The translations under genes were made by a program, and so were the position numbers. The notes under the pieces were generated by a model. That model was not told the DNA's origin and searched no databases. It saw only the letters and a list, made by a program, of their open reading frames with translations. Positions 15,272 through 22,714 of a DNA stretch of 22,860 nt are shown piece after piece; positions within the stretch are counted from its first letter, which is position 1; each line of letters starts with the position of its first letter. The stretch spans positions 1-22,860 of the forward strand of contig JBILBA010000019.1 of assembly GCA_044353905.1 (NCBI GenBank), in the 5' to 3' direction. Source of the stretch: MWH-TA3 sp044353905. Lineage in GTDB: Bacteria > Actinomycetota > Actinomycetes > Actinomycetales > Microbacteriaceae.

Positions 15272-16537
15272 CTATCCCCTCGGATTCTCGTCCTTGACGA
15301 AGGTCACGATGGTTTCCACGTGGTGCGTGTGCGGGAACAAATCAAGCGCCCGAAGGCGCGTCGGGCGATACCCGTGTTCGCGCGCAAAGGCGATGTCACG
15401 CGACAAGGCAACCGGGTCGCACGCGACGTAGACGATTTGAGCCGGGGCGAGTCGGCCAAGACTCGCCATGACCTCGCGGCCGGCTCCGGATCGCGGTGGA
15501 TCGAGAACAACCGTCCCCGCCGCGAGTCTCGAACGCTCTCCGGGTGTCGCGCGCTGGTCGAGTGCGCGCAGCCATTTTTCCACCGTGCCGGTTTCAGCGA
15601 ACGCACCAACCCACTCACTGAGGTTTTCGCCCGCGTGTTCGGTGGCGCGTTCGTCCGATTCGACGCTCGTGACGCGAGTCGACGGCCCGCCGAGGTCGGC
15701 GAGCGCCACCGCAAACAATCCGACTCCGCCGTAGAGGTCGAGGTTGAGGGCGGTTGCGTCGAAATGCTCCGGGTCGATCGCGGCGCGAACCTCGGCAGTC
15801 AAGGTCGTCGCCGCTTCGCGGTGGACCTGCCAGAAACCGTTGTCGTCGACGCGAAATTCGCGATTGCCCACGCGTTCGCGGATGACTGTCGGTTTTTGTT
15901 CTCCGACGATGAGTCGCGGGTCTCCGATCGACGGGGACAGCACGTCGACCGAACCGAACATTCCGTAGTTGTCGGACAGCGGTGCGATGCGGTTGATTCC
16001 CTCGGTGGCCAGCGGCAGGGACTTCACGACGATGATGTCGTGTGATCGGCGAGCGCGCGGACCGACCTGACCCTGCTCGTTGACGTGCAGGCGCACGCGG
16101 GTGCGCCACCCCAACCCGTTTCGCTCGTCGTCGCCGGGGAGTGACTCCACTCGGTCGAGCAGGAGGGCGATGGCGGCCTCGTCAAGTTTACCGAAACGGG
16201 CGAGCGCGTCTTTGAGGACATCGCGCTTGAGGTCACGTTGATGTGCGAGGGCGATGTGGCCGAAGTCCGCTCCGCCAACGCGGGCGTGAATCGGACGATC
16301 GATTCCGGCTTCCGCCCAGACGTGCGGAACGCGATGCGGGCTCGGGTCGCTGACCTCGATGGCGTCGGCGCGCCAGAAACTGGCCTTCGAATCGTCGGTC
16401 ACACGAGCGGTCACGGTCTCCCCTGGGATTGCATCGCTCACGAAGATCACGCGTCCATCGAGTCGCCCGACAGCGAACCCGCCGTGCGCGATTCCCGTCA
16501 GTGTCAGTTCAACGTCGGTCCCAAGCGATTCACCCAT
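15272..16537 (-). CDS. TrmA/RlmCD-type RNA m5U methyltransferase-like protein with TRAM domain
   Basis: SAM-dependent methyltransferase of 421 residues. An N-terminal TRAM-like beta domain (about 5-65) is followed by the class I domain with LNLDLYGGVGLFA (264-276, SAM site), VVLDPPRSGAG (333-343) and YVACDPVALSRD (360-371, with nucleophile C363). LDLFPHTHHVET ends in the catalytic base E398. The family makes 5-methyluridine in tRNA or rRNA; the target here cannot be read. The usual 4Fe-4S cysteines are missing: where relatives have a GGC-x-x-x-H motif this has VGGADFGH (87-94). ATG 16537 follows TAGGCT by 6 nt, so the message is probably leaderless. It points away from maf across 33 bp. Confidence 0.88.
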   Translation of the reverse strand: MGESLGTDVELTLTGIAHGGFAVGRLDGRVIFVSDAIPGETVTARVTDDSKASFWRADAIEVSDPSPHRVPHVWAEAGIDRPIHARVGGADFGHIALAHQRDLKRDVLKDALARFGKLDEAAIALLLDRVESLPGDDERNGLGWRTRVRLHVNEQGQVGPRARRSHDIIVVKSLPLATEGINRIAPLSDNYGMFGSVDVLSPSIGDPRLIVGEQKPTVIRERVGNREFRVDDNGFWQVHREAATTLTAEVRAAIDPEHFDATALNLDLYGGVGLFAVALADLGGPSTRVTSVESDERATEHAGENLSEWVGAFAETGTVEKWLRALDQRATPGERSRLAAGTVVLDPPRSGAGREVMASLGRLAPAQIVYVACDPVALSRDIAFAREHGYRPTRLRALDLFPHTHHVETIVTFVKDENPRG

Positions 16538-16543
16538 TTGTCC

Positions 16544-16549
16544 AGCCTA
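16544..16549 (-). promoter_or_regulatory. -10 of the trmA-like gene, leaderless
   Basis: Minus-strand TAGGCT, 6 nt before the ATG at 16537. It lies only 9 bp from the oppositely directed -10 of maf, so the two promoters must share DNA. Confidence 0.55.
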
Positions 16550-16558
16550 CGGTCAGGG

Positions 16559-16564
16559 TAGTGT
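16559..16564 (+). promoter_or_regulatory. -10 of maf, leaderless
   Basis: TAGTGT followed by exactly 6 nt and the GTG of maf at 16571. No Shine-Dalgarno lies at a useful distance from that start. Confidence 0.55.
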
Positions 16565-16570
16565 CGGGCT

Positions 16571-17188
16571 GTGCGTCTCGTTCTTGCTTCCACGTCACCC
16601 GCTAGGCTCGCGACTCTTCGCGCGGCCGGAGTCGAACCGTTGACGATTTCCCCCGGTGTCGACGAGGACGCCGTCGTCGCGGCGGCGGGACACCTCGAAC
16701 CCGCCGAGATGGTCGAGATGTTGGCCCGGGCGAAAGCCGAGGCCGTTGCCGAGTCTCACGGGTCGACAATCGACGGGTTGATTCTCGGTGGTGATTCCGC
16801 ATTCGTCATCGACGGAATCATCCACGGAAAACCGCACCTCCCCGACGTCGCCCGCGAACGGTGGCTGCGTCAACGCGGCCGAACGGGTGTCCTGTATTCC
16901 GGGCACTGGCTCATTGACAATCGAGGCGGCCAGAACAACGCGGCCGTCGGCGTTGTCACGCACGCCGAGGTCACCTTCGCCGACGTTACCGACGCAGAAA
17001 TCGATGCGTACATCGCGACGGGTGAACCACTGCAGGTCGCCGGCGCCTTCACGATTGATTCGCTCGGTGGCCCCTTCATCGAATCCATCATCGGCGACCC
17101 GCACACCGTCGTTGGTTTGTCGCTTCCCGCCCTCAGAAATCTTGTCCGTTCGTTCGGAATCGAATGGACCGAACTGTGGAACCGCTGA
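16571..17188 (+). CDS. maf: Maf-like nucleoside triphosphate pyrophosphatase
   Basis: House-cleaning NTP pyrophosphatase of the Maf/HAM1 superfamily; family members hydrolyse dTTP, UTP or modified nucleotides to monophosphates. The 205 residues open with the signature ASTSPARL (6-13), continue with ARAKAEAVA, and have LGGDSAF (72-78, D75 metal site), GVVTHAEVTF, AGAFTIDSLGG and DPHTVVGLSLP. Length and motif order fit. The exact substrate class is not decidable here. The GTG start is set by the leaderless -10. In actinobacteria maf commonly lies in the accD5-accE5-accA3 neighbourhood, as it does here. The gene ends 42 bp before accA. Confidence 0.93.
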   Translation: MRLVLASTSPARLATLRAAGVEPLTISPGVDEDAVVAAAGHLEPAEMVEMLARAKAEAVAESHGSTIDGLILGGDSAFVIDGIIHGKPHLPDVARERWLRQRGRTGVLYSGHWLIDNRGGQNNAAVGVVTHAEVTFADVTDAEIDAYIATGEPLQVAGAFTIDSLGGPFIESIIGDPHTVVGLSLPALRNLVRSFGIEWTELWNR

Positions 17189-17217
17189 GCGAAAGAGACA
17201 GAAAGCGTGCCGACCAA

Positions 17218-17223
17218 TAGGCT
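17218..17223 (+). promoter_or_regulatory. putative -10 of accA, near-leaderless
   Basis: TAGGCT followed by 7 nt and ATG 17231. A 4/6 match to TTGACA (GAGACA, 17195-17200) lies 17 bp upstream. It also argues against the in-frame GTG at 17207 as the true start. Confidence 0.5.
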
Positions 17224-17230
17224 AAAGAGC

Positions 17231-19000
17231 ATGTCAGCACGCATTACCAAGGTCCTTATCGCTAACCGCGGTGAAATTGCTGTTCGCGTGATTCGCGCAG
17301 CCAAAGACGCGGGAATCGCGACCGTTGCGGTCTATGCGAATCAAGACATCAATTCCCAGCACGTCAAATTGGCCGACGAGGCGATCAGCCTGGACGGCAC
17401 AACGAGCGCCGACACCTACCTCGTCATCGCAAAGATCCTCGCGGCAGCAAAACGGACAGGCGCCAACGCCATTCACCCCGGCTACGGATTTCTGGCCGAG
17501 AACGCGGACTTTGCTCGCGCCGTGACGGATGCCGGAATCATCTGGATTGGGCCATCGCCAGAGGCGATTGAACGCCTCGGTGACAAAGTCAGTGCCCGTC
17601 ACGTTGCGGAAAAGGTCGGCGCCCCGCTCGCACCGGGGACGTTGAACCCCGTCGAAACCGCGCAAGAGGTCCTCGACTTCGTGGATGTTCACGGACTCCC
17701 CGTCGCCATCAAGGCGGCATTCGGTGGCGGTGGACGCGGCCTCAAGATCGCACACACTCGGGAAGAAATCCCCGAACAGTTTGAGTCCGCGACGCGCGAA
17801 GCCATCGCTGCATTCGGTCGCGGTGAATGTTTCGTCGAGAAGTACCTCGACAAACCCCGACACGTCGAGACCCAGTGTCTGGCCGACCACAAGGGAAACG
17901 TTGTGGTCGTGTCGACGCGCGACTGCTCGTTGCAGCGTCGTCACCAAAAGCTTGTCGAGGAAGCGCCCGCGCCGTTCCTCACTGACGCTCAGCGCGAACT
18001 GCTCTATTCGGCGTCAAAGAACATCTTGAAAGAGGTCGGTTACGTCGGTGCGGCAACCTGTGAATTCCTGATTGGCGCCGACGGCACCATCACGTTCCTC
18101 GAGGTCAACACTCGCCTCCAGGTCGAACACCCCGTCTCGGAAGAAGTCACGGGCCTCGACCTCGTTCGTGAACAGTTCCGAATCGCCGAGGGCGGGCTCG
18201 TCGACTATCCGGACCCTGAGATCACCGGTCACTCGATTGAATTCCGCATCAACGGCGAGGACGCCGGCGCGAACTTCCGCCCCACCCCCGGGCCCGTCAA
18301 AGCACTTCGACTCCCCGGCGGTCCCGGCATCCGCGTCGATTCCGGCGTTGTCGCGGGCGACGTCATCTCGGGGTCATTCGACTCGCTTCTTGCCAAACTC
18401 ATTGTCACCGGAACCGATCGCAAAGACGCCTTGGCCAAGGCCCGTCGCGCGCTGAGCGAATTCCAGGTCGTCGGCCTTCCCACAGTGCTTCCGTTCCACC
18501 AGCTCGTTGTGAACGACCCTGCTTTCGCACCTGACGGGGACGAACCCTTCTCGATTTACACGAGTTGGATTGAGACCGAGTTCAACAACACCATCGAGGA
18601 ATACGCGGGCACGATCGGTGCCGGCGAAGCGACCGACACCCGCCACGAGGTCGTTGTCGAGGTCGAGGGCAAGCGCCTCGCCGTCTCGGTTCCGGACTCG
18701 CTGTTGCCGACCTCGGCTCGAATTCACAAACCGCTCGCGCCCGTGCGCTCCAAGACAACTCACGCGTCCGGCGGAAGCGGAAATGACGTCGCCTCGCCGA
18801 TGCAGGCAACAGTCGTCAAGGTCGAGGTCGCACCCGGAGATGCCGTCATCAAGGGTCAAACCGTCGTCGTTCTCGAAGCCATGAAGATGGAGCAGGCAAT
18901 TGCCGCTCCGCGTGATGGTGTGGTTTCCAAGGTCAGCGCCGAGGTCGGCACGACGGTCAAAGCCGGTTTCGTGTTGCTCTCGCTCGAAAAGGATTCGTAA
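17231..19000 (+). CDS. accA: acyl-CoA carboxylase alpha subunit (biotin carboxylase plus BCCP)
   Basis: Carboxylates its own biotin with ATP and bicarbonate, then hands it to the AccD carboxyltransferase. From ATG 17231 it has 589 residues. The biotin carboxylase domain has KVLIANRGEIAVRVIRAA (near 7), HPGYGFLAEN (82-91), the ATP-grasp loop GGGGRGLK (165-172) and LEVNTRLQVEHPV (290-302). The C-terminal BCCP domain starts ASPMQATVVKVEV and carries EAMKMEQ with the biotinyl lysine K552. This fused layout is that of actinobacterial AccA3-type subunits. GTG 17207 is in frame but would add an unconserved 8-residue extension. It heads a close-packed run with the purine phosphorylase, phosphomutase and P450. 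Confidence 0.96.
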   Translation: MSARITKVLIANRGEIAVRVIRAAKDAGIATVAVYANQDINSQHVKLADEAISLDGTTSADTYLVIAKILAAAKRTGANAIHPGYGFLAENADFARAVTDAGIIWIGPSPEAIERLGDKVSARHVAEKVGAPLAPGTLNPVETAQEVLDFVDVHGLPVAIKAAFGGGGRGLKIAHTREEIPEQFESATREAIAAFGRGECFVEKYLDKPRHVETQCLADHKGNVVVVSTRDCSLQRRHQKLVEEAPAPFLTDAQRELLYSASKNILKEVGYVGAATCEFLIGADGTITFLEVNTRLQVEHPVSEEVTGLDLVREQFRIAEGGLVDYPDPEITGHSIEFRINGEDAGANFRPTPGPVKALRLPGGPGIRVDSGVVAGDVISGSFDSLLAKLIVTGTDRKDALAKARRALSEFQVVGLPTVLPFHQLVVNDPAFAPDGDEPFSIYTSWIETEFNNTIEEYAGTIGAGEATDTRHEVVVEVEGKRLAVSVPDSLLPTSARIHKPLAPVRSKTTHASGGSGNDVASPMQATVVKVEVAPGDAVIKGQTVVVLEAMKMEQAIAAPRDGVVSKVSAEVGTTVKAGFVLLSLEKDS

Positions 19001-19002
19001 AC

Positions 19003-19842
19003 ATGATGAATAGTGGCACTCACCCACTCGACGACCGTTCAGTCGACCCCCAGGAGGTTGCCCGCGAGGCCGCCACCCAGATCGCGAAAAAGACGGGAGT
19101 GGCGAAGCACGACATCGCTCTCACTCTCGGCAGCGGTTGGGGCAAAGCGGCCGATCTGATCGGCGAGACAGTCGCCGAATTCCCCGCGACCGAAATCACG
19201 GGCTTTTCGAAGCCGGCGGTCGAGGGCCACGTCGGAACAATCCGTTCTATCCGCACGGCCTCCGGTGCTCACGCGCTCATCATCGGAGCGCGCACTCACT
19301 TTTACGAGGACCACGGCGTTCGCCGCGTCGTCCATTCGGTTCGCACCGCCGCCGCGACCGGCGCGAAAATCATGGTGCTGACTAATGGCGCCGGTGGGCT
19401 CAAGGAATCGTGGGGGCCAGGGACTCCCGTGCTCATCAGCGACCACATCAACCTCACCGCGTCGTCGCCTCTCGAGGGCGCAACGTTCATCGACCTGACC
19501 GATTTGTATTCGAGCCGACTTCGTGATCTCGCTCGCAGCGTCAAGCCCGACCTCGACGAGGGCGTCTACGTGCAGTTCCGCGGACCGCACTACGAAACCC
19601 CCGCCGAGGTGCAAATGGCGGGTCGTATGGGCGGACACATCGTCGGAATGTCGACTGCTCTCGAGGCCATCGCCGCGCGCGAAGTTGGAATGGAGGTGAT
19701 CGGGTTTTCGCTCATCACCAATCTTGCTGCGGGGCTCGGTGAGCCACTCAGCCACGCCGAAGTCATCGCCGCCGGCAAGGACGCAGAGCCCGTGATGTCC
19801 GCGTTGCTCGCCAACGTCGTCGCCGCACTCGTCGAGGGGTAA
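19003..19842 (+). CDS. purine nucleoside phosphorylase (trimeric PNP family)
   Basis: Splits purine (deoxy)nucleosides with phosphate to base plus (deoxy)ribose-1-phosphate in purine salvage. The 279 residues show LGSGWG (42-47, phosphate site), ARTHFYEDH (96-104), VLTNGAGGL (125-133), QFRGPHYETPAE (191-202), VGMSTALEA (214-222) and LITNLAAG (237-244, with N240 the base-binding residue). This is the class of human and mycobacterial PNP. ATG 19003 is 2 nt after the accA stop and has AGGA 9 nt upstream, inside accA; a second ATG follows directly. The following phosphohexomutase could act on the sugar phosphate released. In M. tuberculosis the equivalent pair is deoD-pmmB. Confidence 0.93.
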   Translation: MMNSGTHPLDDRSVDPQEVAREAATQIAKKTGVAKHDIALTLGSGWGKAADLIGETVAEFPATEITGFSKPAVEGHVGTIRSIRTASGAHALIIGARTHFYEDHGVRRVVHSVRTAAATGAKIMVLTNGAGGLKESWGPGTPVLISDHINLTASSPLEGATFIDLTDLYSSRLRDLARSVKPDLDEGVYVQFRGPHYETPAEVQMAGRMGGHIVGMSTALEAIAAREVGMEVIGFSLITNLAAGLGEPLSHAEVIAAGKDAEPVMSALLANVVAALVEG

Positions 19843-19845
19843 TCG

Positions 19846-21501
19846 ATGTCATCGAGTGACCTGATTTCCCGCGCGCACGCATGGCTCGCGCAGGATCCTG
19901 ACCCAGAGACCGCCTCGGAGTTGCGTGCGATTATCGAGCGCGCCGGCGACGGCGACGCACCCGCGATTGCTGACCTCTCTGACCGTTTCGATAGCCGCCT
20001 CACGTTCGGCACGGCCGGACTTCGAGGCGAGTTGGGGGCCGGACCTAACCGCATGAACCGGGTTCTCGTCACTCAGGCAGCCCACGGATTCGCCGAATTC
20101 CTCCTGCAACGCGAATCACAACCGAGCGTCGTGATTGGGTATGACGGTCGCGTGAATTCGGACGTGTTCGCCCGTGACTCCGCCGAAATCTTTGCGGGAC
20201 TTGGGCTCCGCGTCATCTTGTTTGACCGCGCGGTTCCGACACCCGTTGTCGCGACCGCCCTGCGCGAACTGGGATTGAGTGCCGGAGTCGTTGTCACCGC
20301 GAGCCACAATCCACCGCGCGACAACGGATACAAGGTGTACCTCGGCGGTCGGGATGCGGGGTCGCAAATCGTGTCCCCCGACGACACAGACATCGAAGCC
20401 CTGATTCTGCGAGCGGCGAACCTGAACATCGCCGATTTCGCTCGGTCGAGCGTCTACGAGACCGCCCCCGAATCGCTCATCGACACGTTCGTCGAGAAAA
20501 CTGCGGCGATCTCGACGAGGCCGGCGACTCCCGTCCGATTCGTCTACACCGCGATGCACGGCGTCGGGTGGGAGGTCTCGAATCGTTGTTATGTCGACGC
20601 CGGACTGGGTGACGCGATCGTCGTCCCCGAACAGATTCATCCCGACGGCACGTTCCCCACGGTGGCGTTCCCGAACCCCGAAGAGCCGGGGGCGCTCGAC
20701 CTCGCCTATGCGACCGCCGACCGCGCGGGGGTGGAACTCATCATCGCGAACGACCCCGACGCCGACCGTCTCGCCGTCGCGATCCGGGACAACGGCGTGT
20801 GGCGTCGACTGAGCGGAAACGAGGTCGGAAGTTTGCTCGGGTGGCGCGCCGCTGAACGTCACAAAGGAACCGGTGCTCCCGCTGCACTGGCCGCGTCCAT
20901 CGTCTCTTCGCCCGCCCTCGGCGCGGTTGCGGCCGACTATGGAATCGATTTTTCGTACACGCTGACGGGGTTCAAGTTCGTCAACCGTGTGCCGAACCTC
21001 ATTTTCGGGTTCGAGGAAGCGCTCGGGTACCTCGTTGACCCCGACAAGGTTCGCGACAAGGACGGGATCTCCGCGGCGGTCGATTTTCTGTCGATGGCCG
21101 GGGAACTGCAAGAGCGCGGTCTCACCATTGCTGATCACCTCGTCGAATTCGATGACCGTTTCGGGGCGTTTGCCTCAACACAGATTTCCATTCGCGTGAC
21201 GAACCTCTCAGACATCCCCGCCATCTCGTCGAAATTCCGCGAGTCCCCGCCCGCGACGCTCGGCGGTCACGCGGTGACTGCCGTGGACGACTTTGCAAAC
21301 GGATTCGAGAACTTCCCCCCGACTGACCTGATTCGGCTGACCATCGACGGTGGCTCGCGTGTCATCGTTCGCCCGTCCGGAACCGAGCCAAAACTCAAGA
21401 TTTACATCGATGCGGCCGTCACCGAGGGCACTGATCGGTCGGCTCGAGTCGCCGACGTCGTTGCGGCGATCGAGTCAGATCTCCGGGCTTTCATCGCATG
21501 A
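19846..21501 (+). CDS. alpha-D-phosphohexomutase family (phosphoglucomutase/phosphomannomutase or phosphopentomutase)
   Basis: Moves phosphate between C1 and C6 (or C5) of sugar phosphates by way of a phosphoserine. The 551 residues have all four family motifs: TASHNPP (151-157, active Ser153), the metal loop NDPDADR (302-308), the sugar-binding FGFEEALGY (387-395) and phosphate-binding RPSGTEPK (509-516). The length and N-terminal LTFGTAGLRGELGAGPNRMN (52-71) fit the long PGM2/PmmB-like group. Its place 3 nt after PNP, with GAGGGG as ribosome site, suggests a salvage role converting ribose-1-phosphate to ribose-5-phosphate. Supplying glucose-1- or mannose-phosphate for the surface glycans is the alternative. 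Confidence 0.93.
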   Translation: MSSSDLISRAHAWLAQDPDPETASELRAIIERAGDGDAPAIADLSDRFDSRLTFGTAGLRGELGAGPNRMNRVLVTQAAHGFAEFLLQRESQPSVVIGYDGRVNSDVFARDSAEIFAGLGLRVILFDRAVPTPVVATALRELGLSAGVVVTASHNPPRDNGYKVYLGGRDAGSQIVSPDDTDIEALILRAANLNIADFARSSVYETAPESLIDTFVEKTAAISTRPATPVRFVYTAMHGVGWEVSNRCYVDAGLGDAIVVPEQIHPDGTFPTVAFPNPEEPGALDLAYATADRAGVELIIANDPDADRLAVAIRDNGVWRRLSGNEVGSLLGWRAAERHKGTGAPAALAASIVSSPALGAVAADYGIDFSYTLTGFKFVNRVPNLIFGFEEALGYLVDPDKVRDKDGISAAVDFLSMAGELQERGLTIADHLVEFDDRFGAFASTQISIRVTNLSDIPAISSKFRESPPATLGGHAVTAVDDFANGFENFPPTDLIRLTIDGGSRVIVRPSGTEPKLKIYIDAAVTEGTDRSARVADVVAAIESDLRAFIA

Positions 21502-21519
21502 CCGGAACCGGGAACACTC

Positions 21520-22704
21520 GTGCTTGATTTTGCCGACAAGGAATTCCTCGTCGACCCTTACCCCGCACTCGCCGAGGCCAGGGCGGTCGGGAAGCCCTTC
21601 TGGCACGAGCCGACCGGAATGTTCTTCGCCGCGCGTCACGCCGACGCCAACGCGGTGCTGCGGGCGAAAACGCTCGGCCGAATCTTCACTCCGAAGACCC
21701 CCGAAACCGATTGGCACGACTTCAACTACCTGCATTCGGATTCAATCCTGGATTCGGAACCACCCAAGCACACCCGACTCAAATCGCTCGTCAGCAAGGC
21801 GTTCAATCCCCGTACCATCACCGCGCTCACGCCCGACATTGAACGAATCACCCAGTCTTTGCTCGACGACTGTGCCGAGAAGCTCGAGCGGAACGGCACG
21901 TTCGACGTGCTTGCGGATTTCGCCGAACCACTGCCAGTCAAGGTCATCGCACACATGCTCGGTTTCCCCGACGCCGACGAACACCTCTTGCGGCCGTGGT
22001 CGCAGTCCATCGTCAAAATGTACGAGGTGAACCCCACCGAAGCCCACAAAACCGAGGCCAGGGCGGCAGCCACAGAATTCGCCGACTACGTGCACGGTTT
22101 GATGGAGCCGCGGAAGTCCGATCCCGGAACCGACCTCATCAGCACCCTCGCGGCTGCCGAGAAGGACGGCGAGCGCCTCAGCGTCGAAGAACTCATCGCG
22201 ACGTGTGTGTTGTTGCTCAACGCGGGACACGAAGCGAGCGTCAACGGGTTCGGAAACGGCATCGTGGCCGCACTGCGGCGACCCGCCGTGATGCAGCCTC
22301 TGCGCGATGACCCGCGCGCGGTATCTCGCACCGCTCTCGAGGAATTCCTGCGTTTCGATTCGCCGCTGCAACTCTTCGAGCGCACCGCGACAACCGACAC
22401 CGAGATCAACGGGGTTCTTGTTCGCGAGGGCCAGAAGATCGCGGCGCTGTTGGGCGCAGCCAATCGTGACGCCGATGTGTTTGCCGACGCCGACTCCATG
22501 GACTTGACCCGCGAGACCAACCAGCACATCGCGTTCGGTGCAGGGATTCACTTCTGTATCGGTGCTCCGCTCGCGCGACTGGAAATGGCGATCTCGTTGC
22601 CGGCACTCATCGAGCGGTTCCCCACGTTCGAATTTGCGGGTGAGCCGACTCGGCGCCCGACCTTCGTTTTGCGCGGTTACGACACGATTCCCGCCTCTGC
22701 ATAA
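21520..22704 (+). CDS. cytochrome P450 (bacterial soluble type)
   Basis: Haem-thiolate monooxygenase of 394 residues with no membrane anchor. Features are the N-terminal FLVDPYPALAEAR (9-21), SEPPKHTRLKSLVSKAF (79-95, C helix), the I-helix motif AGHEAS (235-240), ExxR at E275-R278, and the haem loop FGAGIHFCIGAPLAR (339-353) with the thiolate Cys346. The I-helix position that is usually threonine is Ala239, as in the P450eryF type. No ferredoxin or reductase gene adjoins it and the substrate is unknown. GTG 21520 is the only suitable start after the preceding stop, 18 nt away, with GGGAA as a possible ribosome site. Probably co-transcribed with the preceding genes. Confidence 0.93.
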   Translation: MLDFADKEFLVDPYPALAEARAVGKPFWHEPTGMFFAARHADANAVLRAKTLGRIFTPKTPETDWHDFNYLHSDSILDSEPPKHTRLKSLVSKAFNPRTITALTPDIERITQSLLDDCAEKLERNGTFDVLADFAEPLPVKVIAHMLGFPDADEHLLRPWSQSIVKMYEVNPTEAHKTEARAAATEFADYVHGLMEPRKSDPGTDLISTLAAAEKDGERLSVEELIATCVLLLNAGHEASVNGFGNGIVAALRRPAVMQPLRDDPRAVSRTALEEFLRFDSPLQLFERTATTDTEINGVLVREGQKIAALLGAANRDADVFADADSMDLTRETNQHIAFGAGIHFCIGAPLARLEMAISLPALIERFPTFEFAGEPTRRPTFVLRGYDTIPASA

Positions 22705-22707
22705 ACT
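22702..22707 (+). promoter_or_regulatory. putative -10 of trhO, built on the P450 stop codon
   Basis: TAAACT, whose first three bases are the TAA stop of the P450 gene. Seven nt separate it from the GTG at 22715, matching the leaderless pattern of other genes here. Confidence 0.4.
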
Positions 22708-22714
22708 GGGACAC

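Noticed and set aside
17207..17230. In-frame GTG at 17207 as the accA start
   Set aside because: It lies upstream of the TAGGCT -10, so a transcript from that promoter would not contain it, and it adds residues foreign to the family.
20116..21138. A 340-codon open frame opposite the phosphohexomutase
   Set aside because: Antisense to a complete gene with all four family motifs; composition typical of a shadow frame and no ribosome site or promoter seen.
21498..21527. ATG at 21498 overlapping the phosphohexomutase stop (ATGA) as a start for the next gene
   Set aside because: That frame hits a stop after nine codons and is not the P450 frame; GTG 21520 is used instead.
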